From the NCBI GenBank assembly GCA_963847085.1, contig CAWJYO010000012.1:46337-110336 (forward strand): a stretch of DNA of 64,000 nt, read 5' to 3'. Numbering within the stretch: the stretch's first letter is position 1; each line of letters begins with the position of its first letter. Below, piece by piece: positions 17,181-25,777 of this stretch. Below the pieces are notes generated by a model. That model did no database searches, was not told where the DNA came from, and worked only from the letters and a program-made list of their open reading frames with translations. Source of the DNA: Ilyomonas sp963847085 (lineage in GTDB: Bacteria; Bacteroidota; Bacteroidia; Chitinophagales; Chitinophagaceae). Both the position numbers and the translations under genes were made by a program.

Positions 17181-17495
17181 AAAGAACTTTTTGGGAGCGC
17201 GAAGGTAGAGGAATTGAATTGAATAAGGAAGATTGAATATTGAATATTTTGTAAAAGGTTTTATAACATACTCGTACTTAGTATAGTAAATAGAACACAG
17301 ATGACACGCACTTTATGCACGGATATTCAGGGTTTGTTTTTGCCCCTTTTTTGGGGCTGTCATCGTTTAGTTATTAATCAGTCTTCAGTTGGGCTGTCCG
17401 TTGCAAGTCCTCGCTCGTTCCTCGCTGTGGGCTTTCCACTTCCATCCCGCAGCCTCTCAGCAACAGAACAATCTTATAATACAGCAAAACAAAAC
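17181..17495. other. intergenic region upstream of rplK
   Basis: There is no gene here. A small GCCCC/GGGGC hairpin lies near 17342-17357. A GC-richer stretch (about 17390-17460) resembles dispersed intergenic repeats of Bacteroidota, but no second copy is in the window. Neither tRNA-Trp, secE nor nusG, the usual upstream neighbours of rplK, is found. Confidence 0.5.
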
Positions 17496-17975
17496 TTAGA
17501 ATTTATACCCAAAAGAAATACCGAAGTAATACGGTATAAAATAGCCTTTGCCAAAAACAGGAACAACGGCAGCCCTAAAAGTAAAACCACCATTGGCTGG
17601 CTGTAAACGATAACCAAAAGATAAATGTCCAAATGAAGCAGAAGTGTTAGCATCACCAAAAATGGCGTCGCTGCCAGCGCTGAGATGAGCATAAGTATAA
17701 CCTGCGCCTATTTCAAAGTAGTTCTTTCTGTCTTTTCCAATGAGATAATTTAAACCCACAGGAACGGTAAGAACTCCAGCACCAGCAACAGAAAAACCAC
17801 CAATTCCAATGCGCCCGCCAAGACCGCCTTCAGTTTTAGAAAAACGGGTGTCGTAGTTAATAGAAGCCAAGCCAGGACCACCCAATTCAACATACGCACT
17901 TTTGGCAGCAGTTTGTGCTTGTAAGCAAGCAGTTGCAAGAAAAAGCAAAGCAATAGAAAAGAAAATTTTTTTCAT
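17496..17975 (-). CDS. small outer-membrane beta-barrel-like protein
   Basis: A 159-residue protein with a clear signal peptide (MKKIFFSIALLFLATACLQAQ). The mature part is Gly- and aromatic-rich with alternating hydrophobic strands and ends in FGISFGYKF. A terminal Phe after an alternating pattern is typical of outer-membrane beta-barrels. An eight-strand barrel would fit the length. No specific family recognised; function unknown. It lies alone between rplK and ilvA, on the same strand as both. Confidence 0.7.
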   Translation of the reverse strand: MKKIFFSIALLFLATACLQAQTAAKSAYVELGGPGLASINYDTRFSKTEGGLGGRIGIGGFSVAGAGVLTVPVGLNYLIGKDRKNYFEIGAGYTYAHLSAGSDAIFGDANTSASFGHLSFGYRLQPANGGFTFRAAVVPVFGKGYFIPYYFGISFGYKF

Positions 17976-18124
17976 AAGAGTTGTTTTGATGACAAATTGT
18001 TATAAAGAGTAAAAAGCAATTGGTAATTGAAACGTTGATTTCGTTGCAATTATAAAAAAAATTACTAATTATGCTTGTGTTATCGTAAAAGAATTTAACT
18101 GTTTTTATTTCAACATCCACATCA

Positions 18125-19381
18125 TTATACTAGGTACCCAAACAAAATATCATCCTTAATCAACTCAGTAAAATCAACATTATACTGCTTCATTTTTTCA
18201 ATCAATAATTCATAATCATCGCGTTTCTGCAACTCAATGCCAACAAGGGCCGGGCCATTTTCTTTGTTTGTTTTTTGCATGTATTCAAAACGGGTAATAT
18301 CGTCCGTAGGACCTAATACAAAATTTAAAAATTCACGCAGTGCGCCCGGCCGCTGTGCAAAGCGAATAAGGAAGTAGTGTTTCAAACCTTCGTATTGCAG
18401 GGAGCGTTCTTTTATCTCGGGCATTCTGTCAATATCGTTATTGCTTCCGCTGATGATGCACACTACATTTTTACCCTTAATCTCTTCTTTATAAAAATCC
18501 AGTGCAGCCACCGATAATGCGCCTGCCGGTTCAACCACAATTGCATCTTTATTGTACATTTCCAAAATCACAGAACATATTTTTCCTTCGGGCACAGTAA
18601 GCATATCATCCAGCACTTCTTTACAAACACTGAATGTAAGATCACCAACCCGTTTTACTGCAGCACCATCTACAAATTTATCAATAGAAGGAAGTGTTAC
18701 CGGGTGCCCCGCTTCGAGCGCCACCTTCATGCTTGGCGCTCCTTCCGGCTCGGTGCCAATGATTTTTGTTTTTGCACTATTTTGTTTGAAATAAGTGCCC
18801 ACGCCGCTTGCCAACCCGCCGCCGCCAATTGGAAGAAAAAGGTAATCAACGTTTGGCAAATCTTCTAAAATTTCTATGCCTACCGTTCCTTGCCCTTCCA
18901 TGATTTTGTAGTTATCAAAAGGCGGAATAAAAGTCATGTTGTGTTCTTTGGTGTATTGAATAGCAGCCATTGCGCAATCGTCGTAAGTATCGCCAATGAG
19001 TTTGATATCAATATTATTTTCACCCCACATTTTTGTTTGTGATACTTTTTGTTTTGGCGTAATTCCGGGCATAAAAACAACCCCTTTTATGTCAAGCTGT
19101 TTGCAGCTATAAGCAAATCCCTGCGCATGATTGCCTGCGCTCGCACACACCACACCATTGACCAATTGATCATTCGGAAGTGAACTTATCATGTTGTAAG
19201 CGCCACGTAGTTTATAGCTTCTTACCACCTGCAAATCTTCGCGCTTGAGATAGATGTTTGCTCCATATTTGCGGGATAAATTATGGTTAAGTGTTAACGG
19301 TGTTCGTATGATGATGTTGCGCAAACGTTGGGCGGCTTCGGTGAAGTTGAGAGTGGGAAGCGAAGTAATCTGTATATTCAT
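18125..19381 (-). CDS. ilvA: threonine dehydratase (threonine ammonia-lyase)
   Basis: A 418-residue PLP enzyme that deaminates threonine to 2-oxobutyrate, the first step to isoleucine. The PLP lysine is in REDLQVVRSYKLRGAYN, the phosphate-binding glycine loop is LPIGGGGLASGVG, and the C-terminal IISGSNNDIDRMPEI is characteristic. A single ACT-like regulatory domain (about residues 335-418: HYFLIRFAQRPGALREFL) should bind isoleucine. The start at MNIQITSLPTLNF (19381) avoids a 24-codon extension into the toxin gene. It is the last gene of the leu-ilv set. Confidence 0.93.
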   Translation of the reverse strand: MNIQITSLPTLNFTEAAQRLRNIIIRTPLTLNHNLSRKYGANIYLKREDLQVVRSYKLRGAYNMISSLPNDQLVNGVVCASAGNHAQGFAYSCKQLDIKGVVFMPGITPKQKVSQTKMWGENNIDIKLIGDTYDDCAMAAIQYTKEHNMTFIPPFDNYKIMEGQGTVGIEILEDLPNVDYLFLPIGGGGLASGVGTYFKQNSAKTKIIGTEPEGAPSMKVALEAGHPVTLPSIDKFVDGAAVKRVGDLTFSVCKEVLDDMLTVPEGKICSVILEMYNKDAIVVEPAGALSVAALDFYKEEIKGKNVVCIISGSNNDIDRMPEIKERSLQYEGLKHYFLIRFAQRPGALREFLNFVLGPTDDITRFEYMQKTNKENGPALVGIELQKRDDYELLIEKMKQYNVDFTELIKDDILFGYLV

Positions 19382-19394
19382 TAAATAAGTTGTG

Positions 19395-19817
19395 CTACAA
19401 AAATTGTTCAATAAATTTTCCTGGATGAATAACGGGCAATTGTGGCAAAGCAAACTTTCGCAAAGGCTTATCTCTTGATATGAAATAATCGAGACGATGA
19501 TGCAGGGCAGTAGAATATTGTAAAGAATCTTCTACATCAGGTAAGTTTGATTGAAGCGCATGTTGCACGACGGCATAAGGCATGTCTAATATTTTAACGT
19601 CAGATAACAAAGAAAGCAGTATGTGTTTCGTCGTTACAATGCCATGTATCTTTTTTAGATAATATCCAGCTATGTGAACAATAGAAGGGGTAATAAAAGC
19701 AAATAATTTACCTTCAATTACATTTTCAACAATCTCTTTCGCATCCTGATAACCAATGTCTCTCCGAAGCGTAAAATCAAGAACGATATTCGCATCCAAC
19801 AAGACTTTAAAAGCCAT
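19395..19817 (-). CDS. PIN-domain ribonuclease toxin, VapC type (module 1)
   Basis: A 140-residue PIN-domain protein. The first acidic residue is Asp8 in KVLLDANIVLDF, the middle acidic pair is in LPDVEDSLQY, and the last Asp lies in DYFISRDK. These residues bind Mg in VapC endoribonucleases, which typically cut tRNA or rRNA. It overlaps the upstream antitoxin gene by 11 bases, the classical order. Its ends lie only 14 bases from ilvA. Confidence 0.83.
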   Translation of the reverse strand: MAFKVLLDANIVLDFTLRRDIGYQDAKEIVENVIEGKLFAFITPSIVHIAGYYLKKIHGIVTTKHILLSLLSDVKILDMPYAVVQHALQSNLPDVEDSLQYSTALHHRLDYFISRDKPLRKFALPQLPVIHPGKFIEQFL

Positions 19818-20049
19818 ATTTCTTTCTGTTTTCTTCGTAATAAGCTTTCTTTAGATCTAACTTCGGGTCAATATCAGGTTTTGGCAACGATTCAATTAAA
19901 TCAATAACGGATTTCATTTTCGACTTTGCTGTTATCTGTTTAAAGTAATCTTCAACAAGCTGTGATACACTGATTCCTTTCTTTTCAGCATAACCTTTTA
20001 CTTTAGTTAGTAGATCTTCTTCGATTGTAATATTTAATCTTGCCTTCAT
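19807..20049 (-). CDS. DUF6364-type antitoxin (module 1)
   Basis: An 80-residue antitoxin candidate. The start MKARLNITIEEDLL gives the beta strand of a ribbon-helix-helix DNA-binding unit, with KVKGYAEKKGISVSQLVEDYF as the helices. The C-terminal tail (SLPKPDIDPKLDLKKAYYEENRKKYGF) would wrap the PIN toxin. An ATG 6 codons upstream exists but lengthens the strand unnaturally. Paralogous in layout to the pair at 31225-31879. It probably represses its own promoter. Confidence 0.8.
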   Translation of the reverse strand: MKARLNITIEEDLLTKVKGYAEKKGISVSQLVEDYFKQITAKSKMKSVIDLIESLPKPDIDPKLDLKKAYYEENRKKYGF

Positions 20050-20095
20050 AATAGCAAAAATACGCATAAAAGCAAATCATGCGCATAGGTTCGAT

Positions 20096-20734
20096 TTAAT
20101 AACCTTTCAGTTTATCTATCACCTGCTGATATTTTTGAACCAATTCGGGAGTGCGTAAATATGCCCAGCCAAATACAATGTCATGTATTAAGGTTAAGGT
20201 TACCTGAATATTTTCTTGTTTTCGGGAATCATAATTTATCAATATCCTTTCTATACTTGGTTCGAGATTAAGGAATCTTTGCTGGTTAGCATAAATGCTG
20301 GAAAGTTTGCCGTAAGTATCAATGTCAATTCTTGAAAACACATCATTCTCTTTTGCCTGTTGCCAGGCTACTTCTTTAAGATCGTGCAACAACGCACCTT
20401 GCGGCATTATTATATCCAAATGAATTTTTCCGCTGTCTAAAAATTTTTTTGCAAAGAGAGGATTTTGTTTTGCCGAATCAATCAGTTTAAAAACCTGTTG
20501 ATAATATTTATATTGTTCCAGTGCATCATACCTATTGCTGATTAATTCCTGTTTTAGCTGATGCAATATTTCGTCAGCTTTATTTTTTTCGTGTAAGCTG
20601 TTGAAATATTCCGTTAAACCTAAAGCCAGAATTACACTAAATACAATCAACAAACATTCTCCAAGATATTCTTTCCAACCTCTTTCAACTGTTACAACCG
20701 GATGATGTTCTTTTACTTTTTGAGGTTCTTGCAT
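20096..20734 (-). CDS. single-pass membrane protein of unknown function
   Basis: A 212-residue protein. A basic N terminus is followed by one membrane helix (about residues 24-44, LGECLLIVFSVILALGLTEYF) and a long helical soluble part beginning EKNKADEILHQLKQELISNR. This N-in membrane anchor with a periplasmic helical domain is common in Bacteroidota proteins of unknown role. No motif suggests an enzyme. It lies between ilvC and the toxin-antitoxin pair and is separated from ilvC by a terminator. Confidence 0.65.
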   Translation of the reverse strand: MQEPQKVKEHHPVVTVERGWKEYLGECLLIVFSVILALGLTEYFNSLHEKNKADEILHQLKQELISNRYDALEQYKYYQQVFKLIDSAKQNPLFAKKFLDSGKIHLDIIMPQGALLHDLKEVAWQQAKENDVFSRIDIDTYGKLSSIYANQQRFLNLEPSIERILINYDSRKQENIQVTLTLIHDIVFGWAYLRTPELVQKYQQVIDKLKGY

Positions 20735-20780
20735 AAAATTAGTTTTGCGCTATTGCCGCTAATGTAAAACGAAAAGGCGC

Positions 20781-20814
20781 ACAAAAGAAAAACAGCCGCG
20801 TCTTTGCGGCTGTT
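20781..20814 (-). terminator. intrinsic terminator after ilvC
   Basis: Arms AACAGCCGC (20791-20799) and GCGGCTGTT (20806-20814) with a 6-base loop. On the minus strand the hairpin is followed by TTTTTCTTTT. It lies 10 bases beyond the ilvC stop, so the operon from leuA appears to end here and ilvA is expressed separately. Confidence 0.82.
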
Positions 20815-20823
20815 ATACAAACA

Positions 20824-21873
20824 TTATTGCTGATTTTCCGGTCGCAAGCTTCTAACTGTTTTACCTGCCTGCCACATTTCGCTTTCGCGCAGTTCTTTCA
20901 ACTCTTCATTTAATTTTTCGCGATAATCTTTCTGACTGTTTGAATCAATGGAACGCTGACTTTCTTTGCCTGCGGCAACACTTTCATACAACTCATTAAA
21001 TACAGGCTGTGTAGCATCTTTAAACTTCTTCCACCAATCTAAAGCACCGCGTTGTGCCGTGGTGCTGCAGTTGGCATACATCCAATCCATACCGTTTTCT
21101 GCCACCAGCGGCATGAGGCTTTGTGTAAGCTCTTCCACCGTTTCGTTAAAGGCTTCTGATGGGGTATGCCCTTTGCTGCGGAGTACTTCATACTGGGCAG
21201 CAAAAATACCTTGAATAGCACCCATCAATGTGCCGCGTTCGCCGGTTAAATCAGAGAATACTTCTTTGCGGAAATCAGTTTCAAATAAATAACCGCTGCC
21301 TACTGCAATGCCTAAAGCAATCACTCTGTCTTTTGCTTTGCCTGTTGCGTCCTGATAAATGGCATAAGAACTATTTAAGCCACGACCTTGCAAAAACATA
21401 CGGCGCAATGAAGTGCCGGAGCCTTTGGGCGCCACCAAAAACACATCAACATCTTTTGGAGGAATGATGCCGGTTTGCTCATTGAAAGTAATGCCAAAAC
21501 CGTGAGAAAAATACAAAGCTTTTCCTGGTGTTAAATGTTTTTTTACAGTCGGCCACAATTCAATTTGTGCAGCATCACTTAATAAATAACAAATAATGGT
21601 GCCTTTCTCCAACGCTTCTTCTATTTCAAATAGGGTTTCGCCGGGTACAAAGCCATCGCTCACAGCTTTATCCCATGTTTTGCTATTTTTTCGCTGGCCT
21701 ACAATTACGTTAATGCCATTGTCTCTTTGGTTTAGGGCCTGACCCGGACCTTGAACGCCATAGCCAATAACTGCAACCGTTTCGCTGCTTAGTATTTCTT
21801 GTGCTTTGCTCAATGGAAATTCGTCGCGTGTTACTACGTTTTCTTCCACGCCACCGAAGTTTAGTTTTGCCAT
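20824..21873 (-). CDS. ilvC: ketol-acid reductoisomerase
   Basis: A 349-residue NADP-dependent enzyme that isomerises and reduces acetolactate or acetohydroxybutyrate in valine and isoleucine synthesis. The Rossmann motif VAVIGYGVQGPGQALNQRD and VAPKGSGTSLRRMF are visible. The catalytic acidic residues lie in the DLTGERGTLMGAIQGIF block. Its length and the RRMFLQGRGLNSS insertion match the Bacteroidota form rather than the long E. coli class II enzyme. It is intact and lies between a VOC gene and a terminator. Confidence 0.95.
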   Translation of the reverse strand: MAKLNFGGVEENVVTRDEFPLSKAQEILSSETVAVIGYGVQGPGQALNQRDNGINVIVGQRKNSKTWDKAVSDGFVPGETLFEIEEALEKGTIICYLLSDAAQIELWPTVKKHLTPGKALYFSHGFGITFNEQTGIIPPKDVDVFLVAPKGSGTSLRRMFLQGRGLNSSYAIYQDATGKAKDRVIALGIAVGSGYLFETDFRKEVFSDLTGERGTLMGAIQGIFAAQYEVLRSKGHTPSEAFNETVEELTQSLMPLVAENGMDWMYANCSTTAQRGALDWWKKFKDATQPVFNELYESVAAGKESQRSIDSNSQKDYREKLNEELKELRESEMWQAGKTVRSLRPENQQ

Positions 21874-21903
21874 TTTATTTGTGTTGATTTTTAAAAAGAA
21901 GAT

Positions 21904-22338
21904 TTAATTTTTTATTCTTCTGCTATTTTTTCGTTGAATGATAATTTTGTTGTTAAACGGATCATTCACTGTAAAAGATAATGCGTCGTAAAAAGTTTTT
22001 TCTAAGCCTGGCCTGTTGTATTTATATTTCTTATTGATCAATTCTTCGTGATATTCCTTAATGCCTTCACACCAAACAAACACATGCGTACCGGGTGTTC
22101 CATCGCCGTGATGTTCGCTCAAATGCAGTGTGAGTGCGCCTTTTGTAACTTCTATATAAGCTGGCGTATTCTCTTCAAAATGATGTTCCCAAACCAAAGT
22201 GAAACCAAGCCAATCAATATAAAATTCTATCGCTTTTGCATAGTCAAAAATGCGAAGAACAGGAATGGTTTTGAGAATAGTAAAGCCTCCGGCCTCTGAA
22301 GGAGAATAAAGAAAGCGATTGACAAAGTTTGTTTTCAT
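21904..22338 (-). CDS. VOC/glyoxalase superfamily protein
   Basis: A 144-residue vicinal-oxygen-chelate protein with the paired beta-alpha-beta-beta-beta layout. Visible blocks are IPVLRIFDYAKAIEFYIDWLGF, FVWCEGIKEYHEEL and SFTVNDPFNNKIIIQ. It resembles bleomycin-resistance-like glyoxalase superfamily proteins. Substrate cannot be predicted. It sits between ilvN and ilvC on the same strand and is likely co-transcribed, but has no obvious role in the pathway. Confidence 0.78.
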   Translation of the reverse strand: MKTNFVNRFLYSPSEAGGFTILKTIPVLRIFDYAKAIEFYIDWLGFTLVWEHHFEENTPAYIEVTKGALTLHLSEHHGDGTPGTHVFVWCEGIKEYHEELINKKYKYNRPGLEKTFYDALSFTVNDPFNNKIIIQRKNSRRIKN

Positions 22339-22361
22339 GCAAATAGTGATAAAGAGAATGA

Positions 22362-22949
22362 TTACATGCTAAACACTTTTTCTCTTTCATTCAGATACTC
22401 ATTTTCAGCCAGATGTTCACCGGGTTGTTGCTCTTCAAACTCTTTCAATTTTTCGTGAAAGCCATTGCTGCTTTTGATGATGGCAACACGGGCACTGCGC
22501 ACAAATTCAATCAATCCGTAAGGTTCCAAAGCCTTTATCAAACCTTCCGTTTCTTCGCGATGACCGGAGGTTTCAAACACCGTATAATCTTTACGGATGA
22601 CCACAGCACGTGCACCCCATTTGCGCAGCAGCCGCTCCACGATTGCTTTTTCGGCAATAATATCAGTGGGCACTTTGTACAAAGCCAGTTCCTGCCAGAT
22701 GATTTCCTCGCCCGTGTTGTAATAGGCTTTTAATACTTCTACCTGCTTTTCTATTTGTTTGCATAGCTTGGAAACCACTTCTTCAGTTTCTATTACTACA
22801 ATGGTAAAGCGATATACGCTATCTACTTCGGAAGGAGATGAATTGATACTGTCAATACTTATTTTTCTGCGCGAAAAAATAATAGCGATTCTGTTTAATA
22901 AACCGATTTGATTTTCGGTATAAATGGTGATGGTATATTCTTGTTTCAT
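22362..22949 (-). CDS. ilvN: acetolactate synthase small (regulatory) subunit
   Basis: A 195-residue regulatory subunit of acetohydroxyacid synthase. The N-terminal ACT domain (EYTITIYTENQIGLLNRIAI, with ISIDSINSSPSE) binds valine and stimulates the large subunit. The C-terminal domain follows (DYTVFETSGHREETEGLIKAL and FVRSARVAI). It lies downstream of ilvB, separated only by a methyltransferase gene, and upstream of the VOC gene and ilvC. Confidence 0.93.
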   Translation of the reverse strand: MKQEYTITIYTENQIGLLNRIAIIFSRRKISIDSINSSPSEVDSVYRFTIVVIETEEVVSKLCKQIEKQVEVLKAYYNTGEEIIWQELALYKVPTDIIAEKAIVERLLRKWGARAVVIRKDYTVFETSGHREETEGLIKALEPYGLIEFVRSARVAIIKSSNGFHEKLKEFEEQQPGEHLAENEYLNEREKVFSM

Positions 22950-22974
22950 GGTTTCTTTTTGAATATGACTTAAC

Positions 22975-23557
22975 TTATTTTTTCACTTTGGTAACGATGA
23001 TAATTCCGGTTGACCAATTTATTTTGGTAAGTAGTAAGTCCTTCCTTTTTTCAAGTTCATCAATCAATCTTTCTGCTTTCTCTGCATGACCTTCCGGCCA
23101 ATTGGGCTGCGGAAGCATATCATCAATAATATAAAAACCGCCATCATTTAATAATGCAAAGGTTTCATCAAACAAATCATATTTGCCTGGCATGGCATCA
23201 GCAAAAATGAAATCGAAAGGCTCTCCTGTATAAGACGATATCCATTCATATCCATCTGCACAAACAAACTGTATTCTTTCATCTGGCAAATGTTGTTTTG
23301 CAATATTGATTAACACCTCATTATTATCAACCGTTACCAGTTTGCTATTTGCATCCATCCCTGCAAGAATCCATGAAGTTGCCAAACCACTTCCTGTTCC
23401 TAACTCTAATAGTTTTGCTGATGGCTTTGATGCTACCAGAGTTTTTAATAAGCTTCCTGTTTGTAAATCGGAAGCCATCGTGAAAGAGAGCTTTTCTGTT
23501 GCCTGTCTGAATACTTTCGTATTGAGCAGGAATATCGGTAAAAACAATATCATTCAT
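22975..23557 (-). CDS. class I SAM-dependent methyltransferase, one frameshift
   Basis: A methyltransferase of about 194 residues. The first part (MNDIVFTDIPAQYESI) is in one frame. An extra base near 23509 shifts to RQATEKLSFTMASDLQTG. Motif I is LLELGTGSGLATSW, motif II has the acidic residue in LVTVDNNEVL, and DFIFADAMPGKYDLF follows. The fold resembles O-methyltransferases of the YrrM type. It is inserted between ilvB and ilvN in the same direction. Substrate unknown. Confidence 0.78.
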
Positions 23558-23569
23558 TTTTGCCGATTT

Positions 23570-25311
23570 TTATTTCAATCGTATCTCGCTCACGCTGCAA
23601 CCTTGTGGCACCATTGGAAATACATTGTTTTCTTTACCTACCATTACTTCCAATAAGTAAGCGCCATTGTGTTGCAACATTGTTTGCAATGCTTCTTTCA
23701 ATTGTTCTCGATGCTCTACTTTTTTTCCTTCAATGCCATATCCTTTAGCGACCATAATATAATCGGGACTGGTAATGTCAACAAACGAATATCTTTTGTC
23801 GTGAAACAATTGCTGCCACTGCCGAACCATGCCTAAGAACTGGTTGTTTAAAATTAAAATCTTTACATCCACTTTACTTTGCATAATGGTGCCCAGTTCC
23901 TGTATTGTCATTTGAATGCCGCCATCTCCTGCAATAGCAACGACTGTTTTGTCGGGTGCGCCAAATTTTGAACCGATAGCCGCCGGCAGAGCAAAGCCCA
24001 TTGTACCCAAGCCACCAGATGTAATGTTGCTTCGGGTGTTGTTAAAACTAGCATAACGGCAAGCTACCATTTGGTGCTGACCTACATCGGTAACTATCAC
24101 TGCATTGCCGCCTGTTAAATCATTTAAAATGTTAATCACTTCACCCATCGTCAATACTTCTGTGGACGGGTTTTGTTCCTCAAAGATGACAGCTTCTATT
24201 TCCTGCTTTTCCAAATCTTTAAAGCGTTGCAGCCATTGTGAGTGTTCCTTTTTTTCTACCAACTCTGTCAGCATCGGCAGCGTTTCTTTGCAATCGCCCC
24301 AAACCGGAACGGTTGTTTTTACATTCTTATCTATCTCTGCCGGGTCAATGTCGAGGTGAATTACTTTTGCCTGCTTCGCATATTTGTCAAGCCTTCCTGT
24401 TACTCGATCATCGAAACGCATACCTATGGCAATAAGCACATCGCATTCATTGGTTAGTACATTAGGGCCGTAATTTCCATGCATGCCTAACATACCTACA
24501 TTCAAAGGATGATCGGTTGGAATGGCACCCACACCTAATATTGTCCAGGCAGCCGGAATACCACTCTTTTCAATGAATGCAGCAAACTCTTTTTCAGCAT
24601 TGCCCAATATTACTCCCTGCCCCCAAATAACAAATGGTTTTTTCGCCTCATTAATTAGTTTGGCAGCTTGTTCAATGTATTCTTTGCGCACAATTGGTTT
24701 CGGACGATAACTGCGCAAATGGTTCATTTTTTCATAACCCTTGTAGTCAAATTTTTGAAGCTGTGCGTTTTTGGTAATGTCAATTAAAACCGGACCAGGT
24801 CTGCCTGTTTTGGCAATATGAAATGCCTTTGCCATTACTGAAGGAATTTCGGTTGCATCCGTTACCTGGAAGTTCCATTTGGTAACAGGTGTGGTAATGT
24901 TAATGACATCCGTTTCCTGAAACGCATCGGTTCCTAACAGGTGCGCAAATACTTGCCCGGTAATGCAAACCAAGGGTGTGCTGTCAATCTGAGCATCGGC
25001 CAAACCGGTTACTAAATTGGTTGCGCCCGGACCGCTTGTAGCAAACACAACGCCTACTTTACCCGATGTGCGTGCATAGCCCTGCGCTGCATGAATAGCG
25101 CCTTGCTCATGCCGCACAAGGATGTGTTTTAGTTGATCGTTATAGTCGTACAGCGCATCATAAATGGGCATGATGGCACCGCCGGGATAACCAAAAATAA
25201 CTTCGGTGTCTTCGGCTATCAACGCTTCTAAAACGGCCTGCGAGCCGCTGATAGCGGTAATGGCTTAGTATCTTGCTTTTCTTTTTCTTTTTGTATAGTA
25301 AGAGTTTCCAT
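23570..25311 (-). CDS. ilvB: acetolactate synthase large subunit, one frameshift
   Basis: The catalytic subunit of acetohydroxyacid synthase, about 580 codons. The first 16 codons (METLTIQKEKEKQDTK) and the rest are in different frames. A missing base near 25262 restores ITAISGSQAVLEALIAEDTEVIFGYPGG. The TPP glutamate is in the VRHEQGAIHAAQGYAR block, the TPP/Mg motif is in IAGDGGIQMTIQELGTIMQ, and FAD-domain and C-terminal parts are complete. It condenses two pyruvates, or pyruvate with 2-oxobutyrate. Since the pathway is otherwise whole, the shift is more likely an error than decay. Confidence 0.94.
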
Positions 25312-25360
25312 AAACTCAATTTTTGTTTTTGATTTGAATAACAATTAATGATGAAGTGAT

Positions 25361-25627
25361 TTAATTTTTAGAATCTTCTAATCTTTTAATGTAATCGGGT
25401 ATTTCATTTTCAATTATATCCCAAACAATTTGCTGATGTTTAACTTTAAAATTGTTTGAAACATAATTGGCAGTTTCGCCGATAATTTCAAAATTCCTGA
25501 TAACAGCATCCATGCACATTCGATTGTTTATAAATTCATCATAAGATATTCCTTTGGTGTATTCTTCAATGGCTTTAAAAGATGAAAGCATATAATCAAC
25601 TAACAAAACATCATCTCTTTTAGAGAT
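25361..25627 (-). pseudogene. HepT-like HEPN (DUF86) toxin lacking its catalytic segment
   Basis: A DUF86 protein of about 88 residues. ISKRDDVLLVDYMLSSFKAIEEYTKG and AVIRNFEIIGETANYVSNNF match HepT well. Then FKVKHQQ is joined directly to VWDIIENEIPDYIKRLE. In complete family members about 20-25 residues stand between these, carrying the RNxxxHxY (RX4HXY) ribonuclease motif. That segment is cleanly missing in frame. The expected first codon reads ATC, not ATG (25625-25627); the first ATG is at 25606. The toxin should be inactive. It overlaps the end of the nucleotidyltransferase remnant, the normal mntA-hepT order. Confidence 0.7.
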
Positions 25628-25751
25628 AACTCAAGTCTCCTTTAATAGCTTGAAAATATTTTGATTTGATGCAATCTTTGCTTACCACTTGCACTTCTTT
25701 TTTAAAGAGTTTATCCAACTCGAACATGATATCTAAAAAAGTATGAACCAT
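25620..25751 (-). pseudogene. C-terminal remnant of MntA-like nucleotidyltransferase
   Basis: A 43-residue frame beginning MVHTFLDIMFELDKLFKKEV, followed by QVVSKDCIKSKYFQAIKGDL. It corresponds to the last third of MNT nucleotidyltransferases (the FDLxxLxxELEELLGRKVDLV type, then the LKPxI end). The N-terminal GSX10DXD active site is absent; upstream is only the 3' end of ilvD. Together with the disarmed HepT this is a dead toxin-antitoxin locus lodged between ilvD and ilvB. Confidence 0.6.
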
Positions 25752-25777
25752 ATTTTTTTATTTATATCATTGTTTTA

